Shown here piece after piece: positions 36,097 to 45,584 of a stretch of DNA of 64,000 nucleotides. The first letter of the stretch is position 1, and the number at the start of each line of letters is the position of its first letter. Source of the DNA: Lachnospiraceae bacterium (GTDB lineage: Bacteria; Bacillota; Clostridia; Lachnospirales; Lachnospiraceae); the NCBI GenBank assembly GCA_004556655.1, contig SFGF01000005.1, forward strand, positions 10,057 through 74,056, given 5' to 3'. The position numbers and the translations under genes are program-made. Under the pieces are notes generated by a model. The model was not told the origin of the DNA. It ran no database searches and saw only the letters and a list, made by a program, of their open reading frames with translations.

Positions 36097-36126
36097 ATTA
36101 TAACATAAACACTCTGTATTTGTCAT
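36097..36126 (-). promoter_or_regulatory. lepA promoter
   Basis: On the minus strand, ATGACA (36121-36126) and a perfect TATAAT (36097-36102) are separated by 18 bases, about 45 bases upstream of the lepA start. The -35 overlaps the 3' end of spoIIP. Confidence 0.65.
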
Positions 36127-37484
36127 TCTCCTTTTAAGACTTTATTTAAGATAACGCTAAAAGGTTCCATGGCATTCATGGCTTCTTCCACTGTATTGGT
36201 CTGTGCGCCTACTTCAAGAAGTATGGATCGGGGCCGCACATGGAGATTATAACGATATCCTTTCAGATAAATGCACCTTGTAAACCTTGGATAATACTTT
36301 GCCGCCTGATAAGACAACTGGAAAGCAAAAGCCAGATTGTCAGATATATAGGGATTGGGAAGTGACTCCAGATCCCCGTTACTGACCGTCCGGCTCAGAC
36401 CATTAAAATACATGATCTGGGCTGTTTGTTTGCCATTGATCTCCGTCACCAAATGTTTATCCTCCGGCACACCATCTCTGTGGAGATCAATCACCACTTC
36501 TATAGAGGGATTTTCATCCAGAACCTGCTGAACTGCAGGCAATGCATAATTATACGCCTTACTTCTCTCAAGCTGTCCATCCGCCATGTCAAAGGCATCT
36601 TTCATATGGATCACCTGATAACCATATATATCTCTGAGTATTGACTCCAGATAATTTCCCACCCCCACCACACTGGTATTTTCATCTCCTTCCACTGAAT
36701 CTACATATCCCTCCTGTGAATGTGTATGATAAATAAGTATCTGTGGTCCGTCACTATTTCCGGATAATTGCAGATTATCTCCCATAAAAGATTCCACATT
36801 AATCTGAGAGCTATCTACAGTCGTATTTGGATCCACTACAAAAAAATTATTCAGCAGGTAATTATAATCACTGAGTTTCTCCATGGACAGATCTTTCACC
36901 GGTGAAGTTTCCACTGCCACCGTCCATGCCGGCATTCCCTCATCTGCCTGACTGGTCTGTTCCTGTCCGCTCTGTACCTGCACGCTCCCTGTGTCTGACT
37001 CGCTCTGCACCACACTGCCTTCAATTTTCTGGTCCTCCTCTTTTTCCCCGACTGTTTTTCCATCTTTCACTGTTTTTGCCTGATTTTCTTCTTCTACTGC
37101 TTTAGCCTGATTTTCCGAGAGAAGCCTGTCTGTAATTGTTTTTCCATTCACTTCAATTATTTCATGACATGTACTCTCATCCTCTATTACAGTCTGTTCC
37201 TCCTGCGTCTGTTGTAGATATGTAAGGATAGGAATTTCATTCCATATTTTATTCCATGTGTTTTCCAACCATCTTCCACTTTGTCCTTCCTCATAAAAGC
37301 AGGCAGGCAAATAGCAGGACAAAGCTTCCTCTTCCACTTCACTATAAGCCTGCCGCAATATTTCCTGAATCTTTTGGGGAGGATTTTCACGAATCCTGAG
37401 AAATCCTCTCGCAATGAGATATCCCCCAAGGCAGACAGCCAGACACCATATCAGACCATTTACTATTTTCTCAGATTTAGACAC
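36123..37484 (-). CDS. spoIIP: Stage II sporulation protein P (SpoIIP)
   Basis: The 453-residue protein has one N-terminal membrane anchor (IVNGLIWCLAVCLGGYLIA). A long low-complexity region rich in Glu, Gln and Lys follows, then a C-terminal SpoIIP amidase/endopeptidase domain with ILIYHTHSQEGY (metal-binding histidine), VIDLHRDGVP and RPRSILLEVGAQTNT. It degrades septal peptidoglycan with SpoIID during engulfment. It lies directly after gpr, the usual clostridial and bacillar order. It starts with GTG after GGAGGGAGGAGA. A sigma-E-like promoter was looked for but not clearly found. Confidence 0.95.
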   Translation of the reverse strand: MSKSEKIVNGLIWCLAVCLGGYLIARGFLRIRENPPQKIQEILRQAYSEVEEEALSCYLPACFYEEGQSGRWLENTWNKIWNEIPILTYLQQTQEEQTVIEDESTCHEIIEVNGKTITDRLLSENQAKAVEEENQAKTVKDGKTVGEKEEDQKIEGSVVQSESDTGSVQVQSGQEQTSQADEGMPAWTVAVETSPVKDLSMEKLSDYNYLLNNFFVVDPNTTVDSSQINVESFMGDNLQLSGNSDGPQILIYHTHSQEGYVDSVEGDENTSVVGVGNYLESILRDIYGYQVIHMKDAFDMADGQLERSKAYNYALPAVQQVLDENPSIEVVIDLHRDGVPEDKHLVTEINGKQTAQIMYFNGLSRTVSNGDLESLPNPYISDNLAFAFQLSYQAAKYYPRFTRCIYLKGYRYNLHVRPRSILLEVGAQTNTVEEAMNAMEPFSVILNKVLKGE

Positions 37485-37547
37485 TCTCCTCCCTCCTTCT
37501 CGTCAAGTATCTGTCATCCACATCAATATATGAGGGGAAGTCCCTAT

Positions 37548-38462
37548 TTATACCCCCATCCCGGATACAGCTATATTAATTCCTTCCGATATGGTAAAAC
37601 TGAGCATTTTTATTGTTTCATCCACATCCTTGGGTGTTACATACATACTATGCAGCTTTGGTGTGATTAATTCTCCCAAAAATTCCTCCATTTCAGATTC
37701 TTCCAGGTTTTCCAGCAGATGAGCGATAGCATCATGTACAATCGTTGCTGCATCTACTACCGTCGGTACTCCGATTCCAATCACCGGAATTCCCAGAGAT
37801 TCCATAGTAAGCCCATTTCGATGATTCATGACACCGGATCCCGGATTGATCCCTGTATCCGTAATCTGTATAGTACAATTCAGACGCTTCATACTTCTGG
37901 CCGCCAGTGCATCAATGGCAACTACAACATCCGGTTTCGTCTCTTCCACTACCCCACGGATGATTTCCATAGTCTCCATCCCGGTCTGCGCCATGACACC
38001 TGGAACCAGGCTGCTGACAAGGTGTACTTTTTCTTCCCCTACGCTGGCTTTTCCATATTCCTTTACAATATGTCGGGTAATCTTCAGATTATTAATTGCT
38101 CTCGGCCCCAATGCGTCCGGTGTAATATCTCTGTTTCCCAATCCAACGACTAAAATAGATTTTTCTTTTTCCAAATGCAAAAGCTGACATAGATGACCTG
38201 CAAGCGCCTTCGATATTTCCCTGTGATAATCTTCATCCGGCACCACCAGGTTTGGCGCTTCCATGGTAATATATGTGCCTTTTGGCTTCTCCATCAGTTT
38301 TGCGCCGGATTCTGTATGGATTTCAACTACGGTTGTTCGAAGATCCAGCTTCTCCTGATAATCCTCATGAATCTCAACGCCTTTAATTTCCACATTATCC
38401 TTCTCAAATTTTTCTTTGCTTTCCACCGCAAGATCGGTGCGTACACGGTATGATCCAAGCAT
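37548..38462 (-). CDS. gpr: Germination protease GPR
   Basis: The 304-residue atypical aspartic protease degrades small acid-soluble spore proteins on germination. YRVRTDLAVESKEKF covers the propeptide-cleavage region. VGLGNRDITPDALGPRAINNL, VVAIDALAARSMKRLN and GINPGSGVMNHR carry the conserved aspartates and family signatures. The start at 38462 follows AAGGAAGGAGA. A longer frame from 38522 has no ribosome site and lacks family similarity. Its presence with spoIIP is good evidence that the organism forms spores. Confidence 0.95.
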   Translation of the reverse strand: MLGSYRVRTDLAVESKEKFEKDNVEIKGVEIHEDYQEKLDLRTTVVEIHTESGAKLMEKPKGTYITMEAPNLVVPDEDYHREISKALAGHLCQLLHLEKEKSILVVGLGNRDITPDALGPRAINNLKITRHIVKEYGKASVGEEKVHLVSSLVPGVMAQTGMETMEIIRGVVEETKPDVVVAIDALAARSMKRLNCTIQITDTGINPGSGVMNHRNGLTMESLGIPVIGIGVPTVVDAATIVHDAIAHLLENLEESEMEEFLGELITPKLHSMYVTPKDVDETIKMLSFTISEGINIAVSGMGV

Positions 38463-38588
38463 ATCCAATCTCCTTCCTTTTCCGGGAACTGTCATTCCTG
38501 ACGGAATTATTACTACTATCATTTCCCGGAAATACCGAAATCTATACGGTTTTCCTTGCGATTTTTCCTTTATATTTTGTAAAAAAGC

Positions 38589-38617
38589 ATTGACAAACTC
38601 CGACTCATAGAATAAAC
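38589..38617 (+). promoter_or_regulatory. rpsT promoter
   Basis: TTGACA (38589-38594), a 17-base spacer and TAAACT (38612-38617) lie about 90 bases upstream of rpsT. The leader between them is long enough to hold autoregulatory structure, but I cannot identify one. The rest of the 243-bp gap back to gpr shows nothing else. Confidence 0.65.
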
Positions 38618-38705
38618 TATATAAGTGTGTTTAGATGAGCCTGTCCGTGTCTCGGCTGATCTATGATTATAATTATATATGTGAATATTATTGGAGGTCG
38701 AATCA

Positions 38706-38969
38706 ATGGCAAATATTAAATCCGCTAAAAAAAGAATTCTGGTAAACAGAACAAAAGCTGAAAGAAATAAATCCATCCGTTCTGCAGTTAAAACTGCTAT
38801 GAAGAAAGTTGATACAGCAGTTGCCAACAAAGATCTGGCAGCAGCTCAGGCAGCTCTTCCGGCAGCTATCTCCGCTATCGAGAGCGCAGCTTCTAAGGGT
38901 GTATATCATAAAAACAATGCAGCTAGAAAAGTTGCACGTATCACAAAAGCAGTAAACACAATTGCTTAA
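38706..38969 (+). CDS. rpsT: 30S ribosomal protein S20
   Basis: The 87-residue protein begins MANIKSAKKRILV and has the SIRSAVKTAMKKV and KGVYHKNNAARKVARI segments of S20, which binds 16S rRNA early in 30S assembly. Ala- and Lys-rich composition is typical. The start at 38706 follows TGGAGG. Monocistronic, with its own promoter and terminator. Confidence 0.97.
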   Translation: MANIKSAKKRILVNRTKAERNKSIRSAVKTAMKKVDTAVANKDLAAAQAALPAAISAIESAASKGVYHKNNAARKVARITKAVNTIA

Positions 38970-39030
38970 TTTCGGCTGACTGTAGTCCGGCGGATGCGTC
39001 TGACTGCAGATAATTAAGTATTGCATGTTA

Positions 39031-39069
39031 AAAGGACAATCATTCCGTCAATGATTGTCCTTTTTTTTA
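39031..39069. terminator. Bidirectional rho-independent terminator between rpsT and holA
   Basis: A perfect 14-bp stem (39031-39044 with 39050-39063) is followed by a run of T on the plus strand and by TTTT on the minus strand. It serves convergent rpsT and holA. Confidence 0.85.
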
Positions 39070-40050
39070 TTCTCTTCGGGCATATTTTACGATCAGAAGC
39101 TCCACACTCAGCACATCACCCAACTTTCCTGTTTTCACATCTTCCTCTGCCTGTGTGAAATCTTCCACCGCCTGTCTGAGTTTTTTCACGGAATACTTTC
39201 CTATGCATCCCATGTACTTTCGTATCACGAATCCCTGAATTCCTGTTTTGGTTTCAATTTCTTTAGTCCCATATCCCTGCTCCTTCAGTTCTTTTACCTG
39301 TAAAAGCTGATTAAACTGTCTTGCCAGAAGATACAGTATATGCATTGCCGGTTCTTTCAAAGCCAGAAGATCATAATATAACTCCAACGCCTTTTTTTGA
39401 TTCTGTTCGGACACCGCCTGCACCATGGCAAAAATCTGATTGGTCACACGGTTTGTACATATAGTTTCAATATCTTCCGTAGTAATGACATTTCTTCCCA
39501 TAGTATAGCAAATCAGCTTTTCCAGTTCTTTTTCTATATTACTCATATCAGATCCTGTTTTCGAAAGAAAAAGCTCCATATCATTGCGGGTGATCTGCTT
39601 TCCTTCCTTTTTCAATATACTCAGAACCCAGCGTATCAAGGTATCTTCTTTTTGCTGCGCAAATTCCACAGCTTTCCCGGATTTGCTTACTGCTTTATAC
39701 ATTTTACTTCTTTTATCCACCTCAGCTTCCACAAAAAGAAGTACCAGATAATCGGGAAGTCTTCCGATGTATTCTGCCAGTTCCGGACACTGTCCTTTAA
39801 AAAAGCCTGTATTTTCCATTACGATCACTCTTCGATCAGCAAAAAACGGAATCGTTTCTCCGAGAGAAATTATCTCGCGCACATCAATTCCTTTTCCCTC
39901 AAATCTGGCATAATTCATCGTATCATCCTCCGGATTCAACGCATGAATCAGCTTATTTTTGTACTGTTTCTTCAGATACTCTTCTTCCCCATAAAACAGA
40001 TATACTCTTTTAAACTCCTGGTTTTTTACGTCTTCCAGTATACTTTTCAT
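39067..40050 (-). CDS. holA: DNA polymerase III delta subunit
   Basis: This 327-residue clamp-loader subunit opens the beta clamp. YLFYGEEEYLKKQY replaces the Walker-like region of the family, and VVFVEAEVDKRSKMYK-type text (LLFVEAEVDKRSKMYK) follows. The C-terminal helical domain (LKEQGYGTKEIETKTGIQGFVIRKY) matches HolA. The start at 40050 fits the family N-terminus MKSILEDVK and has AGGATTGG before it. It sits right after comEC, as in many Firmicutes. Confidence 0.93.
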   Translation of the reverse strand: MKSILEDVKNQEFKRVYLFYGEEEYLKKQYKNKLIHALNPEDDTMNYARFEGKGIDVREIISLGETIPFFADRRVIVMENTGFFKGQCPELAEYIGRLPDYLVLLFVEAEVDKRSKMYKAVSKSGKAVEFAQQKEDTLIRWVLSILKKEGKQITRNDMELFLSKTGSDMSNIEKELEKLICYTMGRNVITTEDIETICTNRVTNQIFAMVQAVSEQNQKKALELYYDLLALKEPAMHILYLLARQFNQLLQVKELKEQGYGTKEIETKTGIQGFVIRKYMGCIGKYSVKKLRQAVEDFTQAEEDVKTGKLGDVLSVELLIVKYARRE

Positions 40051-40133
40051 TCCCAATCCTGCCGCTTTCCATTTATACTCACTAAATCTTCCTTTCCAGT
40101 ATACCTTTCCCGGATGATTACGGCAAGGAAAAT

Positions 40134-42410
40134 TTACCGGAATCCTTCTACCGTCCATCCGTCTCTTATTTCTGTAACAGTCAAAGCTCCCTGTTCATCC
40201 GTCCGCAAAATCTGACAGCCTCTTTCCTGCAGTCTGGAAATCGTCTCTTCACCCGGATGACCATAATAATTGTTTTTTCCACAGGAAATCACTGCCACCT
40301 GAGGATTGACTTTTTCAAGAAATGCTCTTGAGGTGGAACCGTTTGATCCATGATGAGCAATCTTCAGAATCTCGCATTCAGGCAGATCATCCATTAGTTT
40401 ATTTTCTTCTTCCAAAGGTAGATCACCGGTGAACAAAGCATGCATTCCATCAAGTTCCCAGACAAATACCAGCGATCCACCATTTGCATCGTGAGAATAA
40501 TCCTCGCTATTTGGATGTAATACTTTTATTTTTGCCTTTCCCATAGAAAGTTCATCTCCTGCCTTTAAAAAACTGCACGCAGTACCAACCTCTTTCGCCA
40601 GGAACTGGATCTGCTCTCCTTCTTTTGTCTCTTTCATCCACCATGGAAGAAACACCTGCTCCACGATAAGCCAACCTTTTTTACTTTCCTCCAGAACCTC
40701 TTTTGCCCCATTCAAATGATCCTGATCGGAATGCGTCAGGAATATTGCTTCCAATCTGGAAATTCCCTCGTATTTCATAAATGGAAGAATCACATATTTT
40801 CCCACCTCATCTCTGCTGGTACTGCCTCCATCTACCAACACCTCTGTTCTACCTGTCTGCAGCACGATGCCATCTCCCTGTCCAACATCCAGTACAGTAA
40901 TGCAGTTTGTATCTTTCCATGGTGCCCCCATGAAAAAGAGCATCATTACAATTCCTGTCATCTGGATTATGATTATCTTCCCCATCTTTTTTTCTTTCAT
41001 TTTGCTGCAGATCATGCATACGCCTGCCAAAATACCGTAATAAACCAGGATTGACGGCATTGATGGTTTTCCCGGGGTCCATATACCTGCTGATACACTC
41101 TGCGCAGCTTCTCCCATCCATTCATACATACGGACAATTCCATATGCCGGCAATCCCACCAGGCTTCCCGGTCCTGCACCCCAATATCCCAGAATCAATG
41201 CCAGAAACCCTGAAGCAAGCACGAATGGCATCAGCGGCAGTACCACCAGATTGCATATGATTCCAATCACAGATACCTGATAAAATGCATGCAGAACTAC
41301 CGGAAGCATAAAAAGCCAAATAGAAAATCCAGATACGATTTTACCACCTGCATGCTCCTTTTTTCTCCCTTTCATCAGACTTCGCCTCAATTCTTTCTGC
41401 CACTCTACATAAGTCCCCATTCCTACAACTGCTGCAAATGACATTTGAAATCCGCTGTCCATAAGCAGATCCGGATTATCCAGCAAGAGCAAGATTCCTG
41501 CCAGAGCAAGCGCAGATAAAAAATCATAAGTTCTTCCAAGGATTCTGGATGCCAGCATCAATCCAAACATAATCAACGCCCGTACCGCAGTCGTTGGATT
41601 GCCGATCAATATGCCATAGCCAATCAATACCAGAAAAGAGCAAAAAGAAGACAAAGACATGGGGATTCCCATCCATCTCAGCGCATTCCAGAGTCCCGCT
41701 CCCAACATGCTGATATGAAGCCCTGAAATAGCCATAATATGGCTGATGCCGGCTGCCTGAAATCCTGACTTTGTTTTCTCATCCAGATTTTGTTTTTCAC
41801 CCAACAGCATAGCATCCATAATACCTGCTTCATTTCGAGGAAAAATCTCATAGATAATATTTCTGCATCTTTCTCTAAACGATTCAAGACAAATCTGTAT
41901 CTTTCCCGCCGGTGATATAATTTCCATCCCGCTAATTTCTTCCAGATAAAAATCAATTTTTCTTGATCTTTCATAGTTTACCCTGTTAAATTCACCTGGA
42001 TTTCCCGGTTCCTGCGGCAATACCAATTTTCCCGCAACCCGCAGTTTACACCCGTACAGATTGTCTGTTGTTCCTTCTATTTTACATTTTATAGTTCGTA
42101 TGGGATATTGTTTTGAATTGATATATAGATTTGTCTGCTTTAAATATAGATACGTTATTGTTTGATATTCCTGATATGTTTTTTCTTCCTGCTGACAGAC
42201 GATTCCTTCCGCCTCCACAGGACTTCCCACATCAGGTAGTTCTTTATCGGAAAGTCCTGTATCAGCTTCTGTATCTCCGGATTCGGCAGCCAGATCTATC
42301 GGTTCTCTACCGGCTGGGGTTCTCCATATCCATGAGATTCCCAGCCAATTTCCCAACCAGATTCCTGATACCAGAATCAATACTGCCAGACAAAGAGGAC
42401 GATTTTTCAT
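40134..42410 (-). CDS. comEC: DNA internalization-related competence protein ComEC/Rec2
   Basis: This 758-residue membrane channel protein is thought to carry single-stranded DNA into the cytosol. An N-terminal membrane segment and OB-like external region are followed by a Competence domain with about eight helices (GEKQNLDEKTKSGFQAAGISHIMAISGLH is its core). A C-terminal metallo-beta-lactamase domain has LDVGQGDGIVLQTG, THSDQDHLNG, ALFTGDLP and KIAHHGS with intact metal-binding residues. It overlaps the GerMN lipoprotein gene by four bases. Confidence 0.95.
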   Translation of the reverse strand: MKNRPLCLAVLILVSGIWLGNWLGISWIWRTPAGREPIDLAAESGDTEADTGLSDKELPDVGSPVEAEGIVCQQEEKTYQEYQTITYLYLKQTNLYINSKQYPIRTIKCKIEGTTDNLYGCKLRVAGKLVLPQEPGNPGEFNRVNYERSRKIDFYLEEISGMEIISPAGKIQICLESFRERCRNIIYEIFPRNEAGIMDAMLLGEKQNLDEKTKSGFQAAGISHIMAISGLHISMLGAGLWNALRWMGIPMSLSSFCSFLVLIGYGILIGNPTTAVRALIMFGLMLASRILGRTYDFLSALALAGILLLLDNPDLLMDSGFQMSFAAVVGMGTYVEWQKELRRSLMKGRKKEHAGGKIVSGFSIWLFMLPVVLHAFYQVSVIGIICNLVVLPLMPFVLASGFLALILGYWGAGPGSLVGLPAYGIVRMYEWMGEAAQSVSAGIWTPGKPSMPSILVYYGILAGVCMICSKMKEKKMGKIIIIQMTGIVMMLFFMGAPWKDTNCITVLDVGQGDGIVLQTGRTEVLVDGGSTSRDEVGKYVILPFMKYEGISRLEAIFLTHSDQDHLNGAKEVLEESKKGWLIVEQVFLPWWMKETKEGEQIQFLAKEVGTACSFLKAGDELSMGKAKIKVLHPNSEDYSHDANGGSLVFVWELDGMHALFTGDLPLEEENKLMDDLPECEILKIAHHGSNGSTSRAFLEKVNPQVAVISCGKNNYYGHPGEETISRLQERGCQILRTDEQGALTVTEIRDGWTVEGFR

Positions 42411-43363
42411 CCTTCCTCCTCACTTTCTTCCAGATCTTTCTCAACCAGATCCATGTTTTTTTCATACAATTGGTTCAGATCCATACTCTCCATGAAAGTA
42501 ATCTTTGAATCCCCGTTGACCGAAATCTGAACTCTTTTAACATTGCCGGCTGCGATCAACGAATTCACTATGGAATACACCGGAAGTTCCTGCTGAATAC
42601 TCAGCGCTTCTGTCTCAAACCTCTGATCCAGATTCACATATGCAATTCCATCTGCCTGTGATACGGATAAAATACCGGCACTGGGTGATAGCGTCGCAAA
42701 ATGTCCGGTCTCTTTCGGTCCCTGGATCAGCTGTTCCACTACAACCTTTTCAATCGGTGAGTTGCTGGTATAATATACCTTACGCCTTTCTTTCACCAGC
42801 TTATCTCCTGTTTCATTGGCAAAATAGAGTTCCAACTCTGTATACTGATAGGCTGTAATATCCTTTCCGGAATTTTCCAAAAAGCTGTTGCTTCCCATAA
42901 TACCCACCGTATTTCCTCTGGAATCCAGAAGTTCTTCTCCCTCAATCAATATTTTCACATAACTGACTGCTTCAATCTGCAGAAAATTTTTCACAATAGC
43001 TGCTCTGCATAAAATCTCATCCACTGTAGTCATTTTTCTGTATGCAACATTAAAATTCAGCTGCAGGATATCACCCGAAAACTCATAATTCAGCAACGAT
43101 ACGCCCGTCGGCAAAAGTCCCACTCCCTCATCGCCACCACCTATTTTCTCGCTGATTTCTTCAATCATTCCTTCTGTTTTCTCAGATTTGGGAGTAAAAT
43201 TTTCGGATTCAATCGCACCTTTATCATAATTCACATAGTAAATCTGATATTCACTTTTTTCTTCGTTCTCGTCACATCCGCTCATCCACATACAACCCAA
43301 CAGCAATACGCCAAGAAATATAAGAGGGAGCCATATTCTATTATAATGTTTTCTTTTACCCAC
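42407..43363 (-). CDS. GerMN-domain lipoprotein
   Basis: The 318-residue product has a lipoprotein signal (LLGCMWMSGC, lipid-modified Cys near residue 30) and two GerMN domains. These are about residues 75-165 (LNFNVAYRKM, CRAAIVKNFLQI) and 190-285 (VEQLIQGPKETGH, GIAYVNLDQRF, YSIVNSLIAAGNVKRVQISVNG). GerM proteins act in sporulation and germination in Bacillus. Similar lipoproteins also pair with two-component systems in other phyla, for example LpqB with MtrAB in actinobacteria. It begins with GTG after GAGGTGAAAGA. Its position after the sensor kinase gene suggests that it modulates the kinase. Confidence 0.85.
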   Translation of the reverse strand: MGKRKHYNRIWLPLIFLGVLLLGCMWMSGCDENEEKSEYQIYYVNYDKGAIESENFTPKSEKTEGMIEEISEKIGGGDEGVGLLPTGVSLLNYEFSGDILQLNFNVAYRKMTTVDEILCRAAIVKNFLQIEAVSYVKILIEGEELLDSRGNTVGIMGSNSFLENSGKDITAYQYTELELYFANETGDKLVKERRKVYYTSNSPIEKVVVEQLIQGPKETGHFATLSPSAGILSVSQADGIAYVNLDQRFETEALSIQQELPVYSIVNSLIAAGNVKRVQISVNGDSKITFMESMDLNQLYEKNMDLVEKDLEESEEEG

Positions 43364-43378
43364 TCTTTCACCTCATTT

Positions 43379-44809
43379 CTATTCCATATGCATCAACGGA
43401 ATTCTCACAGAAAATGTGGTTCCTTCCTGCTCTTTGCTGCGCACGCGGATCGCGCCATGATGCATCATGATTGCACTTTTCGTAATGGCCAGCCCCAGAC
43501 CTGTGCCTTCAATCTCTGTAGAATGTGACTTATCGACCCGATAAAACCTTTCAAAAATATGATCGATGGAATCTTCCGGAATTCCTTTTCCGGAATCCGC
43601 GACAGTTACATAAAAATACTTATGATCTGCATTCAGAGATACCCGGACCCATCCACCGTCTTTATTATATTTGATTGCATTTTCCACAAGATTACTGATA
43701 GCCAGCGTCAGTTTAGTCTCATCAATCTCTGCATTCACCGGTCGAAAGCTTTCCAGCACCAGATCAATATTTTTCTTTGCAGCAATAGGCTTCAGCCGCT
43801 TTAATATCAGTTCCAGAAGTTCATTGATACTGACAGTTTCGATATTAAGTGTTTCCGCTTTCTTATCCAGTTTGACCAGCGTAAGCAGATCTGTAATAAT
43901 CTTGTTTTCCCGATCAATCTCTTCTGCGATATCCTGCATGAATTCCTGATACAATTCAATCGGTACATTTTCCTGTCCTACCAGAGAATCTGCCAGAACT
44001 TTCATAGAAGTAAGCGGAGTTTTCAGTTCATGAGACACGTTGGATACAAATTCCTGACGTGAATTATCCATAGACTTCATTCGTCCAAGCATTTTATTAA
44101 ATGCATCTGTGATCAGTTCTGTCTCCGTATAGTCCGGAACAGAAATTTTCTCATCCAAAAAACCATCCGTAATATCTTCAATGGCTCTTGTGATTTTCGC
44201 AAAAGGTTTCATCAGAATTCCTGCCAGTATATACCCAAGACCCAGGACCAACACACCGATAATCATGAGAATCGACATACCCTTCTGCTCCAGGATTTTG
44301 ATGCTGGCTACAATCTCTTCTGTGGACACACTGATCAACATAACCCCCGCAACCTGATTTTCATTTTCCAGATCTGTATGAATCGGCACTGTCATCTCAA
44401 TATAACGGTTTTTCCTGTCATAACTGCTGCTTTCTTTCCCATCACTGAAACATCGTATCACTTCCTGGGAAATCATGTATTTTCCCCTATCAATATCATA
44501 CGTATCTTTGATCACACGAAAATCCTGATCAATAATCAGAATCCGTCCATTATAAACATTCGACAGCATCGTCAGCTCACTGTTAATGGCTTCCGAACTG
44601 GGATCTTCCAGATATTGTTCTTTTACCAGCTGATTGCTGAGAATATCACACTGGTTTTTAACCCCAAAACTCCGCAGAGATACTGCCCGGTCTTCATAGC
44701 TGCTAACGATTCCTTTCTCCACTATGACACTGGGCACAATTCCGATGATTACCAGAATTACCATAATACGGAAACGGAGACTTTTAAAAAATTTAAACTT
44801 ATTCTTCAT
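43379..44809 (-). CDS. Sensor histidine kinase (WalK/PhoR-like, no PAS domain)
   Basis: The 476-residue kinase has two membrane segments (about residues 13-30 and 183-205) enclosing a 150-residue external sensor region. A HAMP domain follows, then HisKA (NVSHELKTPLTSMKV, phospho-acceptor His near 259) and HATPase_c (NLVENAIKYNK, DSGKGIPEDSIDHIFERFY, GTGLGLAI). Its partner is the response regulator encoded just upstream. The general set resembles WalK, but the cytosolic PAS domain is missing. Confidence 0.93.
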   Translation of the reverse strand: MKNKFKFFKSLRFRIMVILVIIGIVPSVIVEKGIVSSYEDRAVSLRSFGVKNQCDILSNQLVKEQYLEDPSSEAINSELTMLSNVYNGRILIIDQDFRVIKDTYDIDRGKYMISQEVIRCFSDGKESSSYDRKNRYIEMTVPIHTDLENENQVAGVMLISVSTEEIVASIKILEQKGMSILMIIGVLVLGLGYILAGILMKPFAKITRAIEDITDGFLDEKISVPDYTETELITDAFNKMLGRMKSMDNSRQEFVSNVSHELKTPLTSMKVLADSLVGQENVPIELYQEFMQDIAEEIDRENKIITDLLTLVKLDKKAETLNIETVSINELLELILKRLKPIAAKKNIDLVLESFRPVNAEIDETKLTLAISNLVENAIKYNKDGGWVRVSLNADHKYFYVTVADSGKGIPEDSIDHIFERFYRVDKSHSTEIEGTGLGLAITKSAIMMHHGAIRVRSKEQEGTTFSVRIPLMHME

Positions 44810-44878
44810 CTCTTTATCCTTTCCATGGTTATTTCAAGTTGGAAAGAGGACGTCTTCTGACGCCCTCCAACTCATTTC

Positions 44879-45568
44879 TTATACCTGAAAATAATATCCG
44901 ACTCCCCACTTCGTATGTACATACTTCGGTTCACTGGGATTGGTCTCAATCTTTTCACGAAGACGGCGAATATGCACATCCACGGTACGCACATCTCCCG
45001 GATACTCATAGCCCCATACAATATTGAGCAGGTTTTCTCTGCTATATACTTTATTAGGATTAAATACCAGAAGCTCCAGGACATCAAACTCTTTCGCTGT
45101 CAGATTGATTTCTTTACCACCAATAAAAACCCTTCTGCTTTCACAATCCAGCTTCAGATCTCCCGCTTCCACCACACGTGTTTTTTCCTCCTGCGGTGCA
45201 GGCTTTCTCGTCCTTCGCATAATCGCTTTGATTCTCGCCTTAACTTCCAGAATATTGAAAGGTTTGGTTATATAATCATCTGCTCCGTATTCCAGACCCA
45301 GAATCTTGTCCATATCCTCACCTTTGGCTGTAAGCATGATAATCGGCACATCGGAAAACTCACGAATCTGTTGACATACTTCCAGACCATTCATTTTTGG
45401 CAGCATCAGATCCAGAAGAATCATATCATATTCTTTGTTCTGCACACATTCCAGTGCTTCCTCCCCGTCATATGCACAATCCACTTCCATTCCGTCCTGT
45501 TCCAGACTGAATCGGATCCCTTTCACGATCAATTTTTCATCATCTACAACCAGTACCTTTTTACCCAT
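44879..45568 (-). CDS. OmpR/PhoB-family response regulator
   Basis: The 229-residue protein has a receiver domain (VDDEKLIVKG, phospho-acceptor Asp53 in LLDLMLPKMNG, Lys in YITKPF) and a winged-helix DNA-binding domain (SRENLLNIVWGYEYPGDVRTVDVHIRRLREKI). The C-terminal KWGVGYYF is close to WalR/VicR. It is the partner of the kinase at 43379-44809. The start at 45568 has a GAGGAGTG site. Confidence 0.95.
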   Translation of the reverse strand: MGKKVLVVDDEKLIVKGIRFSLEQDGMEVDCAYDGEEALECVQNKEYDMILLDLMLPKMNGLEVCQQIREFSDVPIIMLTAKGEDMDKILGLEYGADDYITKPFNILEVKARIKAIMRRTRKPAPQEEKTRVVEAGDLKLDCESRRVFIGGKEINLTAKEFDVLELLVFNPNKVYSRENLLNIVWGYEYPGDVRTVDVHIRRLREKIETNPSEPKYVHTKWGVGYYFQV

Positions 45569-45584
45569 TATTTCACTCCTCAAT

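Noticed and set aside
34910..36103. A 397-codon open frame on the plus strand opposite lepA.
   Set aside because: It is antisense to a clear, conserved gene, has no ribosome site and gives a Cys/His/Ile/Phe-rich product with no domain. It is a codon-bias shadow. The same holds for the long plus frame 6742-8070 opposite glf.
37485..37547. A sigma-E promoter for spoIIP (CATATATT with GTATAAA upstream).
   Set aside because: The -35 match is too weak and the spacing uncertain; it also lies in the end of gpr.
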